Assembly: GCA_016934315.1 (NCBI GenBank)
Contig: JAFGSY010000035.1
Span: 42,237-106,236 of the forward strand
DNA from: Candidatus Anaeroferrophillus wilburensis
GTDB lineage: Bacteria; Desulfobacterota; Anaeroferrophillalia; Anaeroferrophillales; Anaeroferrophillaceae
Direction: 5' to 3'
DNA: 64,000 bases
Below the pieces are notes generated by a model that was not told the origin of the DNA, searched no databases, and was given only the letters and a program-made list of their open reading frames with translations. The position numbers and the translations under genes are program-made. Position 1 is the stretch's first letter, and every line of letters starts with the position of its first letter. Positions 18,495 through 27,449 of the stretch are shown here, in pieces.

Positions 18495-19421
18495 TTATTT
18501 GTACCAGTTGGGATTATATTTGTCCACCAGGTCTTCGATCCACGAGTGAGAATAGAGAATATCTCCGTTGCAGCACTTGATACTGCGGTAATAGACTTGG
18601 AGCTCAACACCCAAGGATTTCTCATCAACATCCTCACCTTCCATCAATTTCCTGGTCAGTTCATCTACTGCCGGAATCTGACCGTGGCACAAAGCAATCA
18701 TCTCTGCGTCATAGGCATCAACGATGGAGGAGTAGATGCCCAGATATTTATGCATTGCCTGATAACCGCGATTGAGGAAATGGCGCAGTTCATTAGGCGT
18801 CCCGTTGGAGATGTTGGAGAGGCCGCAGGTTGATTTGGCACCGGGGGCGAAATCGGGGATCAAGGGCAGGAATTCAAGGAAAGAGGCCACCTGGCCCGGA
18901 TCAACACAGACCGGCAGGACGATGGGGTCAATCCACATTTTTTCCGCCGGAATGTCATATTCCAATGCCTTATTGTAAATTTCCGCTGCACACATGCCGC
19001 GTTCATTGACATCCCGGGGAATGCCTTCTTCGCTGAGAGTCAGGGCGACAAAATCACAGCCGTACTCTTTGACGATGGGCATCCGGGTTTCAAGGCTGTC
19101 AGTCTGGGCGGTGATGGAGTTAACAATGCAGGTCTGCGGGCTTCTGGAAGCTTTCAGGCCGGCAATGATGGCCTGATGATTGGTGCTATCCAGGGCCAGA
19201 GGAAGTTTGGATACTTCTTCAACGGTTTTTACCAGCCAGGCCATCATCTCATCGCCGGCTTTGCGTGCCGGCCCGAGGTTCAGATCCTGATAATCTGCTC
19301 CGGCCTCTTCCTGCTCAATGGCCATTTTCTGCACCGGTTTGGGATCACGTTCCTTGATCGCCGGCCCGATGGTTTTTGACATGATATTGATGCTTTCAGC
19401 AAGTGCTAATACGTTTCCCAT
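18495..19421 (-). CDS. acsE: 5-methyltetrahydrofolate:corrinoid/iron-sulfur protein methyltransferase
   Basis: AcsE moves the methyl group between methyl-THF and the Co(I) centre of the corrinoid iron-sulfur protein (AcsCD). The 308-residue protein is a pterin-binding TIM barrel: EAGADYQDLNLGPARK, LALDSTNHQAI, CIVNSITAQ, CDFVALTLSEEGIP, WIDPIVLPVC and CGLSNISNG follow the order of the known family. AGGAG-type spacing (GGAGGC) precedes ATG 19421. It is the last gene of the minus-strand operon, 108 bases after acsC, and lies under the same cobalamin riboswitch. It may run in either direction depending on whether acetyl-CoA is made or oxidised. Confidence 0.95.
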   Translation of the reverse strand: MGNVLALAESINIMSKTIGPAIKERDPKPVQKMAIEQEEAGADYQDLNLGPARKAGDEMMAWLVKTVEEVSKLPLALDSTNHQAIIAGLKASRSPQTCIVNSITAQTDSLETRMPIVKEYGCDFVALTLSEEGIPRDVNERGMCAAEIYNKALEYDIPAEKMWIDPIVLPVCVDPGQVASFLEFLPLIPDFAPGAKSTCGLSNISNGTPNELRHFLNRGYQAMHKYLGIYSSIVDAYDAEMIALCHGQIPAVDELTRKLMEGEDVDEKSLGVELQVYYRSIKCCNGDILYSHSWIEDLVDKYNPNWYK

Positions 19422-19529
19422 TTTTTTCTTGCCTCCGTTTACTGAAATAAAACTATTTTCTATTGTGTACGGTTGGGTAAAAAGATAGGAGCAGGCATTG
19501 CCAGCTCCTATCTTGCTCCTGTGTGTACC

Positions 19530-20879
19530 CTAGACAGTCATGTCTTTAAGGAATTTCGGCAGATCTGAAGCCTCGCGGGTGCCGATAATAACCTCCCAGT
19601 CGGAGCCGAGTTCTTCCTGGAATTCACCGGAGAGCTGGGCCACATAACCGGGAATGATAATTTTGTTGTGGCTGATCTTGTCACGAATACCCGATTTCAC
19701 CGCAAAGGGCGCCATGGCGTCAGCAACGAATTTGCCGGCTGACCAGGCGGTCAGTACGGACATCCCTTCAACATCCATAATCAGCAACCAAGTGGGTACC
19801 CGGCTGGCCTCAATTTCAGCTGAGACGATGAAGTAGGTAAGGGCAAAGTTGGTGGTGATAATAACCGGTGAATCAGGACCGGGTTTATTGATCTCATAGA
19901 TCCCTTCGTCCATGATCATCGGCCGCTGCGGATCGGTGTAGATGTTGAGGCGTTGCACCAAGAGAGGCAGCATCCGTTCCTTGTCCACATCGCTCATGAC
20001 CACGATGCCGCCGTACTTGGCGATCGCGATAGCGGCATACAGGGCTTCCTTGTAGGGATCATCGGTCATGGCGCAGACGACGTTAATGGTCGGATAGCCG
20101 AGATCTTTATTTTTGGCCTTCAGTGCTGAGCGGCGAACCTGGTGGTTGTCGACGAACATCTGCTTGAGGGTGGTGGCACCGGTATCGAGAACGATATCTT
20201 TGACTCCGGCATCGACGATTGTCTTGGTGAAGTTGGAAACCGCTTCAAGGGAATCGCCTTTGGCAACCACGGACGCTTCGTTTTCTATGGCAATGGCGGC
20301 AACCTTGTCAGCGTTGTCAGCGGTAGCGGCATAGAGCAGTGCTTTTCTGCCTTTGGCAGCCTTGGCACCGGCTTCCAGGGCAGCAAGATCATCACTGCAG
20401 AGAATCAGGCCTTTTTCCGTGGCGCCCATGGCTTTGGTAACCAGGGCGGCAAACTTGCCGGCATCACCGCTGGTGTTCTGAATGGCCAGCAGGTTCGGGG
20501 CCAGGGTCAGGCCAACGCGTTCGAAAGAAACGGTATTGAGGTTGTTGATTTTAGCATCCACATCACCATCAGCCATGGTATCGGTAACCAGGACGGCAAT
20601 CGCAGTGGGATTGATGAAGGTTTTTTCATGCCGGTACATGACCATCTCTTCACCAACTTTAATGGCATTGTCGCCGGTACCGATAACCACGCCGCGGATT
20701 GGCGGTGCAGAGGCCTCGCTCAGCTGAGCTTTGGCTTCATCGGAAACATAAGGGCATTTGTCCAGTTCGGCTTTACCCCCTGCCAATTGCATGGCAAAAG
20801 CCAAACAGGTAGGGCTGCCGCACTCTTTACAATTGGTTTTGGGGAGCAATTTGAAAATTTGGATTCCAGTGAGTCCCAT
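19530..20879 (-). CDS. acsC: Corrinoid/iron-sulfur protein large subunit
   Basis: The 449-residue gamma subunit of the corrinoid iron-sulfur protein carries the methyl group on cobalt between AcsE and AcsB. An N-terminal [4Fe-4S] domain has C17, C20, C25 and C42 in the spacing CxxCxxxxC...C, which serves to re-reduce Co(II). A TIM-barrel domain follows, and the C-terminal corrinoid-binding domain reads VEGMSVLTAWSAGKFVADA and NKIIIPGYVAQLSGEFQEEL. AAGGAGAT lies 7 bases before ATG 20879. A cobalamin riboswitch ends 83 bases upstream, so supply of the protein's own cofactor should control its expression. Confidence 0.96.
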   Translation of the reverse strand: MGLTGIQIFKLLPKTNCKECGSPTCLAFAMQLAGGKAELDKCPYVSDEAKAQLSEASAPPIRGVVIGTGDNAIKVGEEMVMYRHEKTFINPTAIAVLVTDTMADGDVDAKINNLNTVSFERVGLTLAPNLLAIQNTSGDAGKFAALVTKAMGATEKGLILCSDDLAALEAGAKAAKGRKALLYAATADNADKVAAIAIENEASVVAKGDSLEAVSNFTKTIVDAGVKDIVLDTGATTLKQMFVDNHQVRRSALKAKNKDLGYPTINVVCAMTDDPYKEALYAAIAIAKYGGIVVMSDVDKERMLPLLVQRLNIYTDPQRPMIMDEGIYEINKPGPDSPVIITTNFALTYFIVSAEIEASRVPTWLLIMDVEGMSVLTAWSAGKFVADAMAPFAVKSGIRDKISHNKIIIPGYVAQLSGEFQEELGSDWEVIIGTREASDLPKFLKDMTV

Positions 20880-20961
20880 TCACTTATCTCCTTCCGTAAT
20901 ATAGTTGGTTTGCTGCCCCCCACTCTCTTGAAAACCGCGAAGAGATATGAGGAAAATTGAC

Positions 20962-21108
20962 TACCTGGTCAGGTCTTCTGGCTGACGGATCGTCCTACTT
21001 GCCGTTCCTTCCCAAACATTAATTGCTCAGTGGTTTGTCACGGTTTTCGTCCCCGATCACAGCGGCGGGTCCGCTCCCGACTTGCACGGGATTCCCTTAG
21101 GCCAGGTA
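20962..21108 (-). promoter_or_regulatory. Cobalamin (B12) riboswitch upstream of acsC
   Basis: Read on the minus strand, TACCTGG and CCAGGTA close the aptamer. Inside are, in order, GGGAATCCCGTGCAAGTCGGG, a multi-branch core CCCGCCGCTGTGA followed by GGGGACGAAAACC, CCACTG, GGGAAGG, and the B12 box AGCCAGAAGACCTGAC at 20968-20983. This is the standard order of the adenosyl/aquocobalamin riboswitch. It lies between acsB and acsC, inside the operon. The 82 bases between aptamer and ATG lack a terminator but can form a helix over the ribosome site (see findings), suggesting translational control. Confidence 0.95.
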
Positions 21109-21134
21109 GTATATCTTCTCCAGTGTGCTTCAGG

Positions 21135-23351
21135 TTACATCAACGGATCCATTTCCAGGGCCGGGTGACCAACTTCCGTCATGAAGGCGATCACTTCTTC
21201 CTCGGTAGTGGCGTTTTCTTCAGTGGCGATCATATCGTAGAGGTTTGGTACCCCAATCTCTTCACCACGTTTTTCAATAACATCTTTCATTTGCTCTTTC
21301 AGCGCTTTCGGCAGCCATGCCAGGCGCTTAATGCCACCTTCGGCGGAGACAAACTTTTTGCTGCCGATATAGAATTTGGAGATGCCGACAAAACCGGGAG
21401 TCTGCATACCACCGCCGACGCTGCCGGCCAGGGTTGAGAAGGCCATGCCGCAGGGGGTATCACCGGTGTAGTCGCGATCGACCACCATGATCGCATTGGC
21501 AGCGAACAGGCAGGCACCGATGGCTTCAAAGCAGCCGCAGGAGGTCATGGGGTCTTCCATGATGGAGTAGGCGGCAAAGCTTTCAAAGGCGTTGCCGGAG
21601 GCCGGTACGACAAATTCGTCTACCCCTTTCCATTTGCCGAGGCGTTCATCAACAACATCGCCCTTTTCGATCGGCTGGTTAGGCCCGTGGGGGTTGATTT
21701 CATAGGAGGCCCGGCAGTCAAGCCAGTTGTAGGCGCCGCACAGCCCCGGCCGTTCCGGCGTTACAACGCAGACATGGGTCGGTGCAAAAGACTGGCACAG
21801 TGAACAGGAATAGTAGGTTTCAGTGGTTTCATCGATCATGTCAGCCAGGCGGTTGTCGCGTTCATGCCAGGTTTTGCGGGCGACTTCCAGCAGTTCCTTC
21901 ACTTTATCGGCATCGGTATAAATGGTTACCTGGACCTTGTCGACGATGGCGCCGAACTCATTGTGCATCTTGGCGTGCAGAATGGTGCCGAAATGTTTGA
22001 GGGTGAAGCCGGCTTCATAAGCTTTCTTGGAAATCCGCATCCAGACGATGTCACGCTGACCGATGTGCAGTACACCTTCAGCGCCGTTCAGCAGGTGGTG
22101 ACACTGACGTTCAAGAATCGGCTCAAAGTCCTCCTGGAACTTCCGGCCGGCCAGTTCGATCCAGATGCCGATGGGCAGCAGGCCGCCGGCTTCCACATCT
22201 TTCAGATCGGGGCCGACAACTTCAAACTTGCCGTCTTCAACTTCATCCAGCGGTTTGGAGTAGGCAAATTCAAAACCGAAAGATTTCGGTCCGCCCAACT
22301 CGATCTGCATGGCGTCCTTCTTGATCCGCTCACCCTCGAAGGCCGGACCGTAGGAAACCGGGATATCGATCTTGGTGATGGTGATCTTCAGGCCGCGAAC
22401 TTCGATACCCTTGGCAACAATCTCTTCCTGCGGAATGTTGGAAACCACGTGTTCGTAGGTACAAACACCGGTGGGCAACACTTCGGGAATGTCGGTGTCG
22501 GCAATGGTGGGGAAGCCCCAGTTGATGGCGCCGGCAGCGGCGGCATATTTTTCATCGTCCACTTCATCCAGAGCCAGGACAAAGGCGAAAACCCGGTTTT
22601 TATTGTAGAGCAGGTTGCCTTTGAAGTCGCCCGGCTTGATGCCGCCGAAGGTCAGGGCGGCGCGGGTGGCAAAGCCGAGGGCATGAATGGCGGCTGAAGT
22701 GTCTTTACCGAAAGGTACCAGGCGGGTATTCCAACCCAACTGGACGCCGCCTTCCTTCAGCTGTTCGGCGAAGGAGATCCCGGTGTTGGGATTGCAGCCG
22801 GCCATGAACACGTAGATGCTTTTTTCCTGCAGCTCCTTAGCGATTTTAACCGCAGTTTCCACATCCTTGGCAGCACCGACGACCGCAGCAAAGCCCGGAG
22901 CGGAACCGTCAACGAACTCAACGCCGCGTTTCCGTAGAATGATGTCATCAGCCGCACCCAGCCAGATGTCAGGATCGGTATCTTCCGGATCTTCCTTCAT
23001 CGGCAGGTAGGGGCAGTTTTCCAGATATTTCAGCGCTTCTTCAACGTCGAAGGCAAAAGCGGTTGCCATGCCGGCATCCAGGCCTGGGCCAAGATAGGGC
23101 AGCCAGCAGTTTTCCGCCGGGATTTCCGGCAGCAGGTCGCGGCACATTTTAATGACTTCCGGCATATCGCCGAGTTTTTCCACTTTGTAGCCGGTCATGC
23201 CATAAATAACCGGCAGATAATACCCGGTGTTGGGCAGTTTAACGTCGTGATCTGCACCAAATTTGGCGATGGCGGCATTGACTTTGCCTTCGACCCGATC
23301 GACAACGGCGTGGGCACCGCGGATTGCAGAACTGATAATAAGTTTTGACAT
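21135..23351 (-). CDS. acsB: CO-methylating acetyl-CoA synthase, alpha subunit
   Basis: AcsB joins a methyl group, CO and CoA into acetyl-CoA at the Ni-Ni-[4Fe-4S] A-cluster, or cleaves acetyl-CoA. The 738-residue length is that of the bacterial form with the N-terminal CODH-binding domain; archaeal CdhC lacks it. Cluster ligands are C516 and C519 (CSLC), C528 and C538, and the proximal and distal Ni site C605-G-C607 in TSCGCFEA. The spacing is identical to that of the structurally known bacterial enzyme. GCAGGAGG precedes ATG 23351. It follows acsD by 56 bases. Its usual partner CODH (acsA) is not in this window. Confidence 0.97.
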   Translation of the reverse strand: MSKLIISSAIRGAHAVVDRVEGKVNAAIAKFGADHDVKLPNTGYYLPVIYGMTGYKVEKLGDMPEVIKMCRDLLPEIPAENCWLPYLGPGLDAGMATAFAFDVEEALKYLENCPYLPMKEDPEDTDPDIWLGAADDIILRKRGVEFVDGSAPGFAAVVGAAKDVETAVKIAKELQEKSIYVFMAGCNPNTGISFAEQLKEGGVQLGWNTRLVPFGKDTSAAIHALGFATRAALTFGGIKPGDFKGNLLYNKNRVFAFVLALDEVDDEKYAAAAGAINWGFPTIADTDIPEVLPTGVCTYEHVVSNIPQEEIVAKGIEVRGLKITITKIDIPVSYGPAFEGERIKKDAMQIELGGPKSFGFEFAYSKPLDEVEDGKFEVVGPDLKDVEAGGLLPIGIWIELAGRKFQEDFEPILERQCHHLLNGAEGVLHIGQRDIVWMRISKKAYEAGFTLKHFGTILHAKMHNEFGAIVDKVQVTIYTDADKVKELLEVARKTWHERDNRLADMIDETTETYYSCSLCQSFAPTHVCVVTPERPGLCGAYNWLDCRASYEINPHGPNQPIEKGDVVDERLGKWKGVDEFVVPASGNAFESFAAYSIMEDPMTSCGCFEAIGACLFAANAIMVVDRDYTGDTPCGMAFSTLAGSVGGGMQTPGFVGISKFYIGSKKFVSAEGGIKRLAWLPKALKEQMKDVIEKRGEEIGVPNLYDMIATEENATTEEEVIAFMTEVGHPALEMDPLM

Positions 23352-23407
23352 CCTTTCATCCTCCTGCAGGCTTCTTGCCTGCCATTATAGCGTAGCGTTT
23401 GAAAAAT

Positions 23408-24352
23408 CTAGCTTAATTCGGTGAAAACTTCTTCGACCAACTTGACTGCATGGGGGTTTCTCATGATCAGCAGGTTGGAACCGCACAGGGCCATGTCAAC
23501 GGCAGTCATCGCTTCCCAGAGAACGCCGCGTTTCTCCATGTCGGGGCCCATCGCCGGTTCTTCTTCCACCGTCAGTTTCACTTCCCGGGATTTCCAGCAC
23601 TCTTTGCCCAGGTCATTGATCATCGGACACTGCATCTTCTCGTCATTCTGCGACAGGGCAGCCAGGGAGATCCTTTCCATGACCGAATAGGAGTACTCTA
23701 CGCCGTAGCCTAGGGCACCGGTTGAAGGCTCCATAATGATTTTTTCCAGGGGCAGGCCCAAATTGCTGATCAAAATATTCATCTGTTTGGCCATATTGAC
23801 GTCGATGGGGCTCTGGGAAACCACGCAGTGGCCATATCCCAGGGCGGCGGCGGCAATCTTCTTGTAGTTCTCTTCCACTGCCGGGCCCACCAGCAGATTC
23901 ATGCCTTCGCATGCTTCGCAGACTTTGGCCAGTACTTCGGCATCCTTCTCCACGTTGCCGCTGCCCCAAACCATCAGCGGAACGGAGATGGCGCCAGCCA
24001 CTTTTTTGACCAGATCGGCAGCGTAGGCCGCATCCTTGTTTTCCCCGTTAGGATCGGTGGCCGCCAACTGGAGGCAGATCATTTTGGCGCCGTATTCATC
24101 AACATTCTTTTTGGCCCAGGCAACCGGATCGTTGATCACATCCTTGAAGGGATCAACCACTGCCGCCGGCCATTCGGGGTCAACCACATCGTAGACTTCC
24201 ATGGCGATGAGCGGTTTCTTACCGAGCTCACCATCAAAGTCGCAAAAAGGCATAGTGGCCTGACCGCCGACCGCTACCGATTTGTCACCGGTACCGATTA
24301 CCAATGTTCTCATTTTGCCGGAATATTTTTCCGACACTGCTGCAAATGCCAT
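23408..24352 (-). CDS. acsD: Corrinoid/iron-sulfur protein small subunit
   Basis: The 314-residue beta subunit pairs with AcsC and supports the corrinoid. It shows the conserved opening KMRTLVIGTGDKSVAVGG and MPFCDFDGELGKKPLIAMEV, then VWGSGNVEKDAEVL, NLLVGPAVEENYKKI and the C-terminal MEKRGVLWEAMTAVDMAL. The fold is a TIM barrel without its own cofactor motif. AAGGAG precedes ATG 24352. The gene lies between cooC (115-base gap) and acsB, the order acsV-cooC-acsD-acsB-acsC-acsE. Confidence 0.95.
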   Translation of the reverse strand: MAFAAVSEKYSGKMRTLVIGTGDKSVAVGGQATMPFCDFDGELGKKPLIAMEVYDVVDPEWPAAVVDPFKDVINDPVAWAKKNVDEYGAKMICLQLAATDPNGENKDAAYAADLVKKVAGAISVPLMVWGSGNVEKDAEVLAKVCEACEGMNLLVGPAVEENYKKIAAAALGYGHCVVSQSPIDVNMAKQMNILISNLGLPLEKIIMEPSTGALGYGVEYSYSVMERISLAALSQNDEKMQCPMINDLGKECWKSREVKLTVEEEPAMGPDMEKRGVLWEAMTAVDMALCGSNLLIMRNPHAVKLVEEVFTELS

Positions 24353-24467
24353 GTTTTCATTCTCCTTTCCTTAAAGTTGTTCTAACCTTTTATGTTATTT
24401 GCACTATCCGTACAAGGAATTGTATACTGCATAATGCCCACCAGGGAAAATATTCTATAGTGGATTT

Positions 24468-25229
24468 TTATTGCAAATACAAGGGAAAAATTGTCTCCAT
24501 AATTTCCCTTAAAGTGCAGTAGGAAACTGCTTCAGCAGGGACTTCCACCGTTGCCTTTCCCTGGCGGTCAAACTGGGCGATCAGGGGATCGTCGGGAATG
24601 ATGCCGGCCAGTTCCAGACCAAGGGAATCGATCAATTGCCGTGCTTCAGGGGAGATTTCACCCTCGGGAGCACGATTGACAATCAGGGCTAGTTTCTTGA
24701 TGTTCAGGTTCAGCTTGTCAATCAGTTCCTTGATCCGGCCGGCGGTGCGGATGCCCCGCAGGCTCGGGTCGGAAATGACCAGCAGGACATCGATATCTTT
24801 GGTCAGCAGGCGGCTCAGGTGCTCCAGCCCGGCTTCGTTGTCCATGACCAGATAATCATACTCATTGATCATGAAGTCGATAAACTTTTTGCACAGGGCG
24901 TTGGCATAGCAATAGCATCCCGCCCCTTCCGGCAGGCCCATGACCAGCAGATCATAGGTGCCGGTTTCCACCAGTAGTTTCTGAATGTTGTATTCCATGT
25001 ACGCTTCTTTCGTCATGCCGGCCGGAACTTCGGTTTTCATTCCCTCCCGTAGTTCACCAATGGTTCCCGGGACCTCCACCCCCAGAACTTCACTCAAGTT
25101 GGCATTGGCATCGGCATCGACGGCCAGAATGGGCCGCTTCACTTTTTCTGCCAGATAACGCAGGAGCAGGCCGGTGAGGGTGGTTTTTCCGGTACCGCCT
25201 TTGCCGGCAACAGCAATTGATTTCCCCAT
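24468..25229 (-). CDS. cooC: Nickel-insertion ATPase CooC/AcsF type
   Basis: A 253-residue SIMIBI-class ATPase. The deviant Walker A is AGKGGTGKTT (residues about 8-17), followed by LAVDADANANL. The CxC pair in AGCYCYANAL is the dimer-interface nickel/zinc site of CooC proteins. Family knowledge: it loads Ni into CODH or into the A-cluster of AcsB (AcsF). Position between acsV and acsD favours a role in maturation of AcsB or of a CODH encoded elsewhere. The name acsF would be equally defensible. AAGAGGT precedes ATG 25229. Confidence 0.92.
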   Translation of the reverse strand: MGKSIAVAGKGGTGKTTLTGLLLRYLAEKVKRPILAVDADANANLSEVLGVEVPGTIGELREGMKTEVPAGMTKEAYMEYNIQKLLVETGTYDLLVMGLPEGAGCYCYANALCKKFIDFMINEYDYLVMDNEAGLEHLSRLLTKDIDVLLVISDPSLRGIRTAGRIKELIDKLNLNIKKLALIVNRAPEGEISPEARQLIDSLGLELAGIIPDDPLIAQFDRQGKATVEVPAEAVSYCTLREIMETIFPLYLQ

Positions 25230-25289
25230 AATTGTATCTTACCTCTTGATTATTTCCACGGTTATAATGGTTCGCTTTACCCGGCTCAT

Positions 25290-27266
25290 CTAGCTCTTTT
25301 CCAGCACTTTCATCACCTCCGGGAAAGCGTTGGTGTCGGTATGCGGCAGAAACAGGGCCGCGACATATTCATCCATGAATTTCATATTGTTGGCCAATTC
25401 AATATTGGTCATCATTTCTGAAACCCGCTGGGCATCCTTCATCATCTCCCGGGAAAAAGAAACCAGCCGGGCTCCCAGCAGTGCCCCGTTGCCGACAAAC
25501 ATGAATTTATCGGCCGGCAGCTCCGGTAGCAGACCGATAAAAATTGCCCGCTCAAGGTTGATGAACTGGCCGAAGCCGCCAGCGATTATCACCCGGTCAA
25601 GTTCAGCAAAGCTCAGGCCGACGCTTTCCAGCAGAATGCGGCAGCCGGCGTAGATGGCACCTTTGGTGCGGATCAGGTTGTCCAGGTCGCCTTCGGTGAT
25701 GGCGATGTCGCCGATCCCTTCAGCCGCCTGCTCGGCAGTGACCAGGACATATTCCCAGCCGTTTTCCCCTTCCCGAACCCGCGTTGTTTCCAAGTTGCGT
25801 TTAAATTTGCCATTAGGTTCAATGATGCCGGTGAGCAGCATTTCAGCCACCGCATCGATCAATCCGGAGCCGCAGATGCCCAGCGCCTGCTGGTTGCCCA
25901 ACGTGATGACCATTGGCTCAAAGGTTTCCGGATTGATGCGCACCTGTTCAATGGCTCCCCGGGTTGCCCGCATCCCGTTTTTTACCCCGCCGCCCTCGAA
26001 GGCCGGCCCAGCTGAGCAGGAGGTGCAGACCAGCCAGTCACAATTTCCCAGGACGATCTCGCCGTTCGTGCCGACGTCAATATACAGCGTCAGGTCATCA
26101 CGCTGAAAAATCCCGGAGCCCAAGACCCCGGCGACAATATCGCCGCCCACATAGGAGGAGACCAGCGGGAAGGTGTACATGTGGACATGTTCAGGGAGGT
26201 CAATGCCGAAATCACTGACCCTGGCCGGTGGAAAGAAGTTAGCGGTGGGTACGTAAGGATCTTCCCGGACATACTTCGGATCAATGCCAAGGAGCAGCTG
26301 GGTCATGGTGGTGTTGCCGGCCATCACCAGGTGGGAGATCTGTGATCGGTCGATGCCGGCCGCATGCAGCAGGCTGCTAATGATCTCGTTGAGATCCTTG
26401 ATGATGGACAACCGCAACTCTTCCAAGCCGCCCTTTTTCTGGGAATGGACAATACGGCTGATGACATCTTCGCCGAAACGGACCTGGCTGTTATACTTGG
26501 CATCTTCCGCCAGCAGGTTGTCGTCACAATCCTCATCCTGCGATTTTGCGTTCACAACTCGGCATTCCACCAGGTTGAGCAACTGGCCCTTGACGGTGGT
26601 GGTGCCGACATCGATGATGATCGAGTAGTTTTTCTTGGTGGTATCGCCTGGCTCCAGATTGATCAGCTTAAGACCCTTGGGGTTGTAGACCAGGGTCGCG
26701 GTCACCCGCCAGTCCGCATCACGCAGCAGATGGCTGAGCCGCCGCAGCAGCGGGAAATCGGTGGAGATTTTTTCCTGCTTGTAGCTCTGCTTGATGTGGC
26801 GCATCAGGCGACCAAGGTCACTCATATTGTCGTCGGCGGTGGGTGCAGGCAGTTCCAGGTAGAGTTTGAATACGGCGGGATTGATGGTCAGCCCCTGGAC
26901 CAGGCTGTTCAGGTCACGGGCCTTGAGAATATGCCGCTGGCCGCCCGTTTTCTGCTTAAGAACCGAGTTGTCAATTCGCGACTCGGGCGGAATGCTGACC
27001 ACCAGATCCTCGATGACTTTGGTCAGGCAGGCGAGGCGGTAATTCTTCTCCCACTGCTCATCACTGAGTTTGGCGGACTGTTTGGCATCTACCTGGCCCT
27101 TTTCAATAAGCACCTTGCATTTGCCGCAGGCTCCGTTGCCACCACAGGACGCATTGATATGGACCCCGGCCGCCATGGCTACCCGCAGCAGATTTTCGCC
27201 ATGGCGAAAAACGTCAACGGTGATATTGTCGGGCTGAAATGTTACTTTGTGGATAGGTGCTGGCAT
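25290..27266 (-). CDS. acsV: Reductive activator of the corrinoid/iron-sulfur protein
   Basis: This 658-residue protein repairs oxidised Co(II) corrinoid in AcsCD by ATP-driven electron transfer. The N-terminal [2Fe-2S] ferredoxin domain has C41, C47, C50 and C80 (CGGNGACGKC). The C-terminal ASKHA-type domain has IIIDVGTTTVKGQLLNL, the second phosphate loop LYIDVGTNGEIVLGN, CSAGPAFEGGGV and VIIAGGFGQFI. This is the RACo architecture (DUF4445 family). It is the first gene after the fhs terminator and is 60 bases before cooC. A region with several T-rich hexamers upstream of ATG 27266 probably holds a promoter, but I could not pick one. Confidence 0.93.
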   Translation of the reverse strand: MPAPIHKVTFQPDNITVDVFRHGENLLRVAMAAGVHINASCGGNGACGKCKVLIEKGQVDAKQSAKLSDEQWEKNYRLACLTKVIEDLVVSIPPESRIDNSVLKQKTGGQRHILKARDLNSLVQGLTINPAVFKLYLELPAPTADDNMSDLGRLMRHIKQSYKQEKISTDFPLLRRLSHLLRDADWRVTATLVYNPKGLKLINLEPGDTTKKNYSIIIDVGTTTVKGQLLNLVECRVVNAKSQDEDCDDNLLAEDAKYNSQVRFGEDVISRIVHSQKKGGLEELRLSIIKDLNEIISSLLHAAGIDRSQISHLVMAGNTTMTQLLLGIDPKYVREDPYVPTANFFPPARVSDFGIDLPEHVHMYTFPLVSSYVGGDIVAGVLGSGIFQRDDLTLYIDVGTNGEIVLGNCDWLVCTSCSAGPAFEGGGVKNGMRATRGAIEQVRINPETFEPMVITLGNQQALGICGSGLIDAVAEMLLTGIIEPNGKFKRNLETTRVREGENGWEYVLVTAEQAAEGIGDIAITEGDLDNLIRTKGAIYAGCRILLESVGLSFAELDRVIIAGGFGQFINLERAIFIGLLPELPADKFMFVGNGALLGARLVSFSREMMKDAQRVSEMMTNIELANNMKFMDEYVAALFLPHTDTNAFPEVMKVLEKS

Positions 27267-27313
27267 TGAGAAAAATATAATTTTCCGTTCAAATATTGTT
27301 TTATCAGACCCTT

Positions 27314-27388
27314 CCTTAAAACGAAAAAATCTGAAGCGACTCCCTGGTGGTTTTCCAAGGGGTCAGTTCAGCTTTTTTCGTTTTAAGG
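27314..27388 (-). terminator. Long imperfect inverted repeat / terminator between fhs and acsV
   Basis: CCTTAAAACGAAAAAA (27314-27329) and TTTTTTCGTTTTAAGG (27373-27388) are perfect 16-base arms, and pairing continues inward through CTGAA..GAC..CC..TGG to a TTTT loop, about 30 bp in all. Read on the minus strand, A6, a GC-rich stem and T6 form a terminator for fhs. The outer AT-rich arms make it unusually long and nearly symmetrical. Confidence 0.8.
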
Positions 27389-27389
27389 G

Positions 27390-27428
27390 AACCTGCAGGC
27401 GGTTCTTTGATGGAACCGCCTGCAGGTT
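27390..27428 (-). repeat. Perfect 16-bp hairpin after fhs
   Basis: AACCTGCAGGCGGTTC (27390-27405) and GAACCGCCTGCAGGTT (27413-27428) form a perfect stem with a 7-base loop, 22 bases past the fhs stop. It abuts the next inverted repeat and has no U-tract of its own, so it may be an mRNA 3'-stabilising stem in tandem with the terminator. Confidence 0.8.
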
Positions 27429-27449
27429 GTGGGTAGTTGTGCTGCCGGG

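Noticed and set aside
21864..22697. 277-codon plus-strand frame
   Set aside because: Antisense to acsB, whose cluster ligands and full length leave no doubt.
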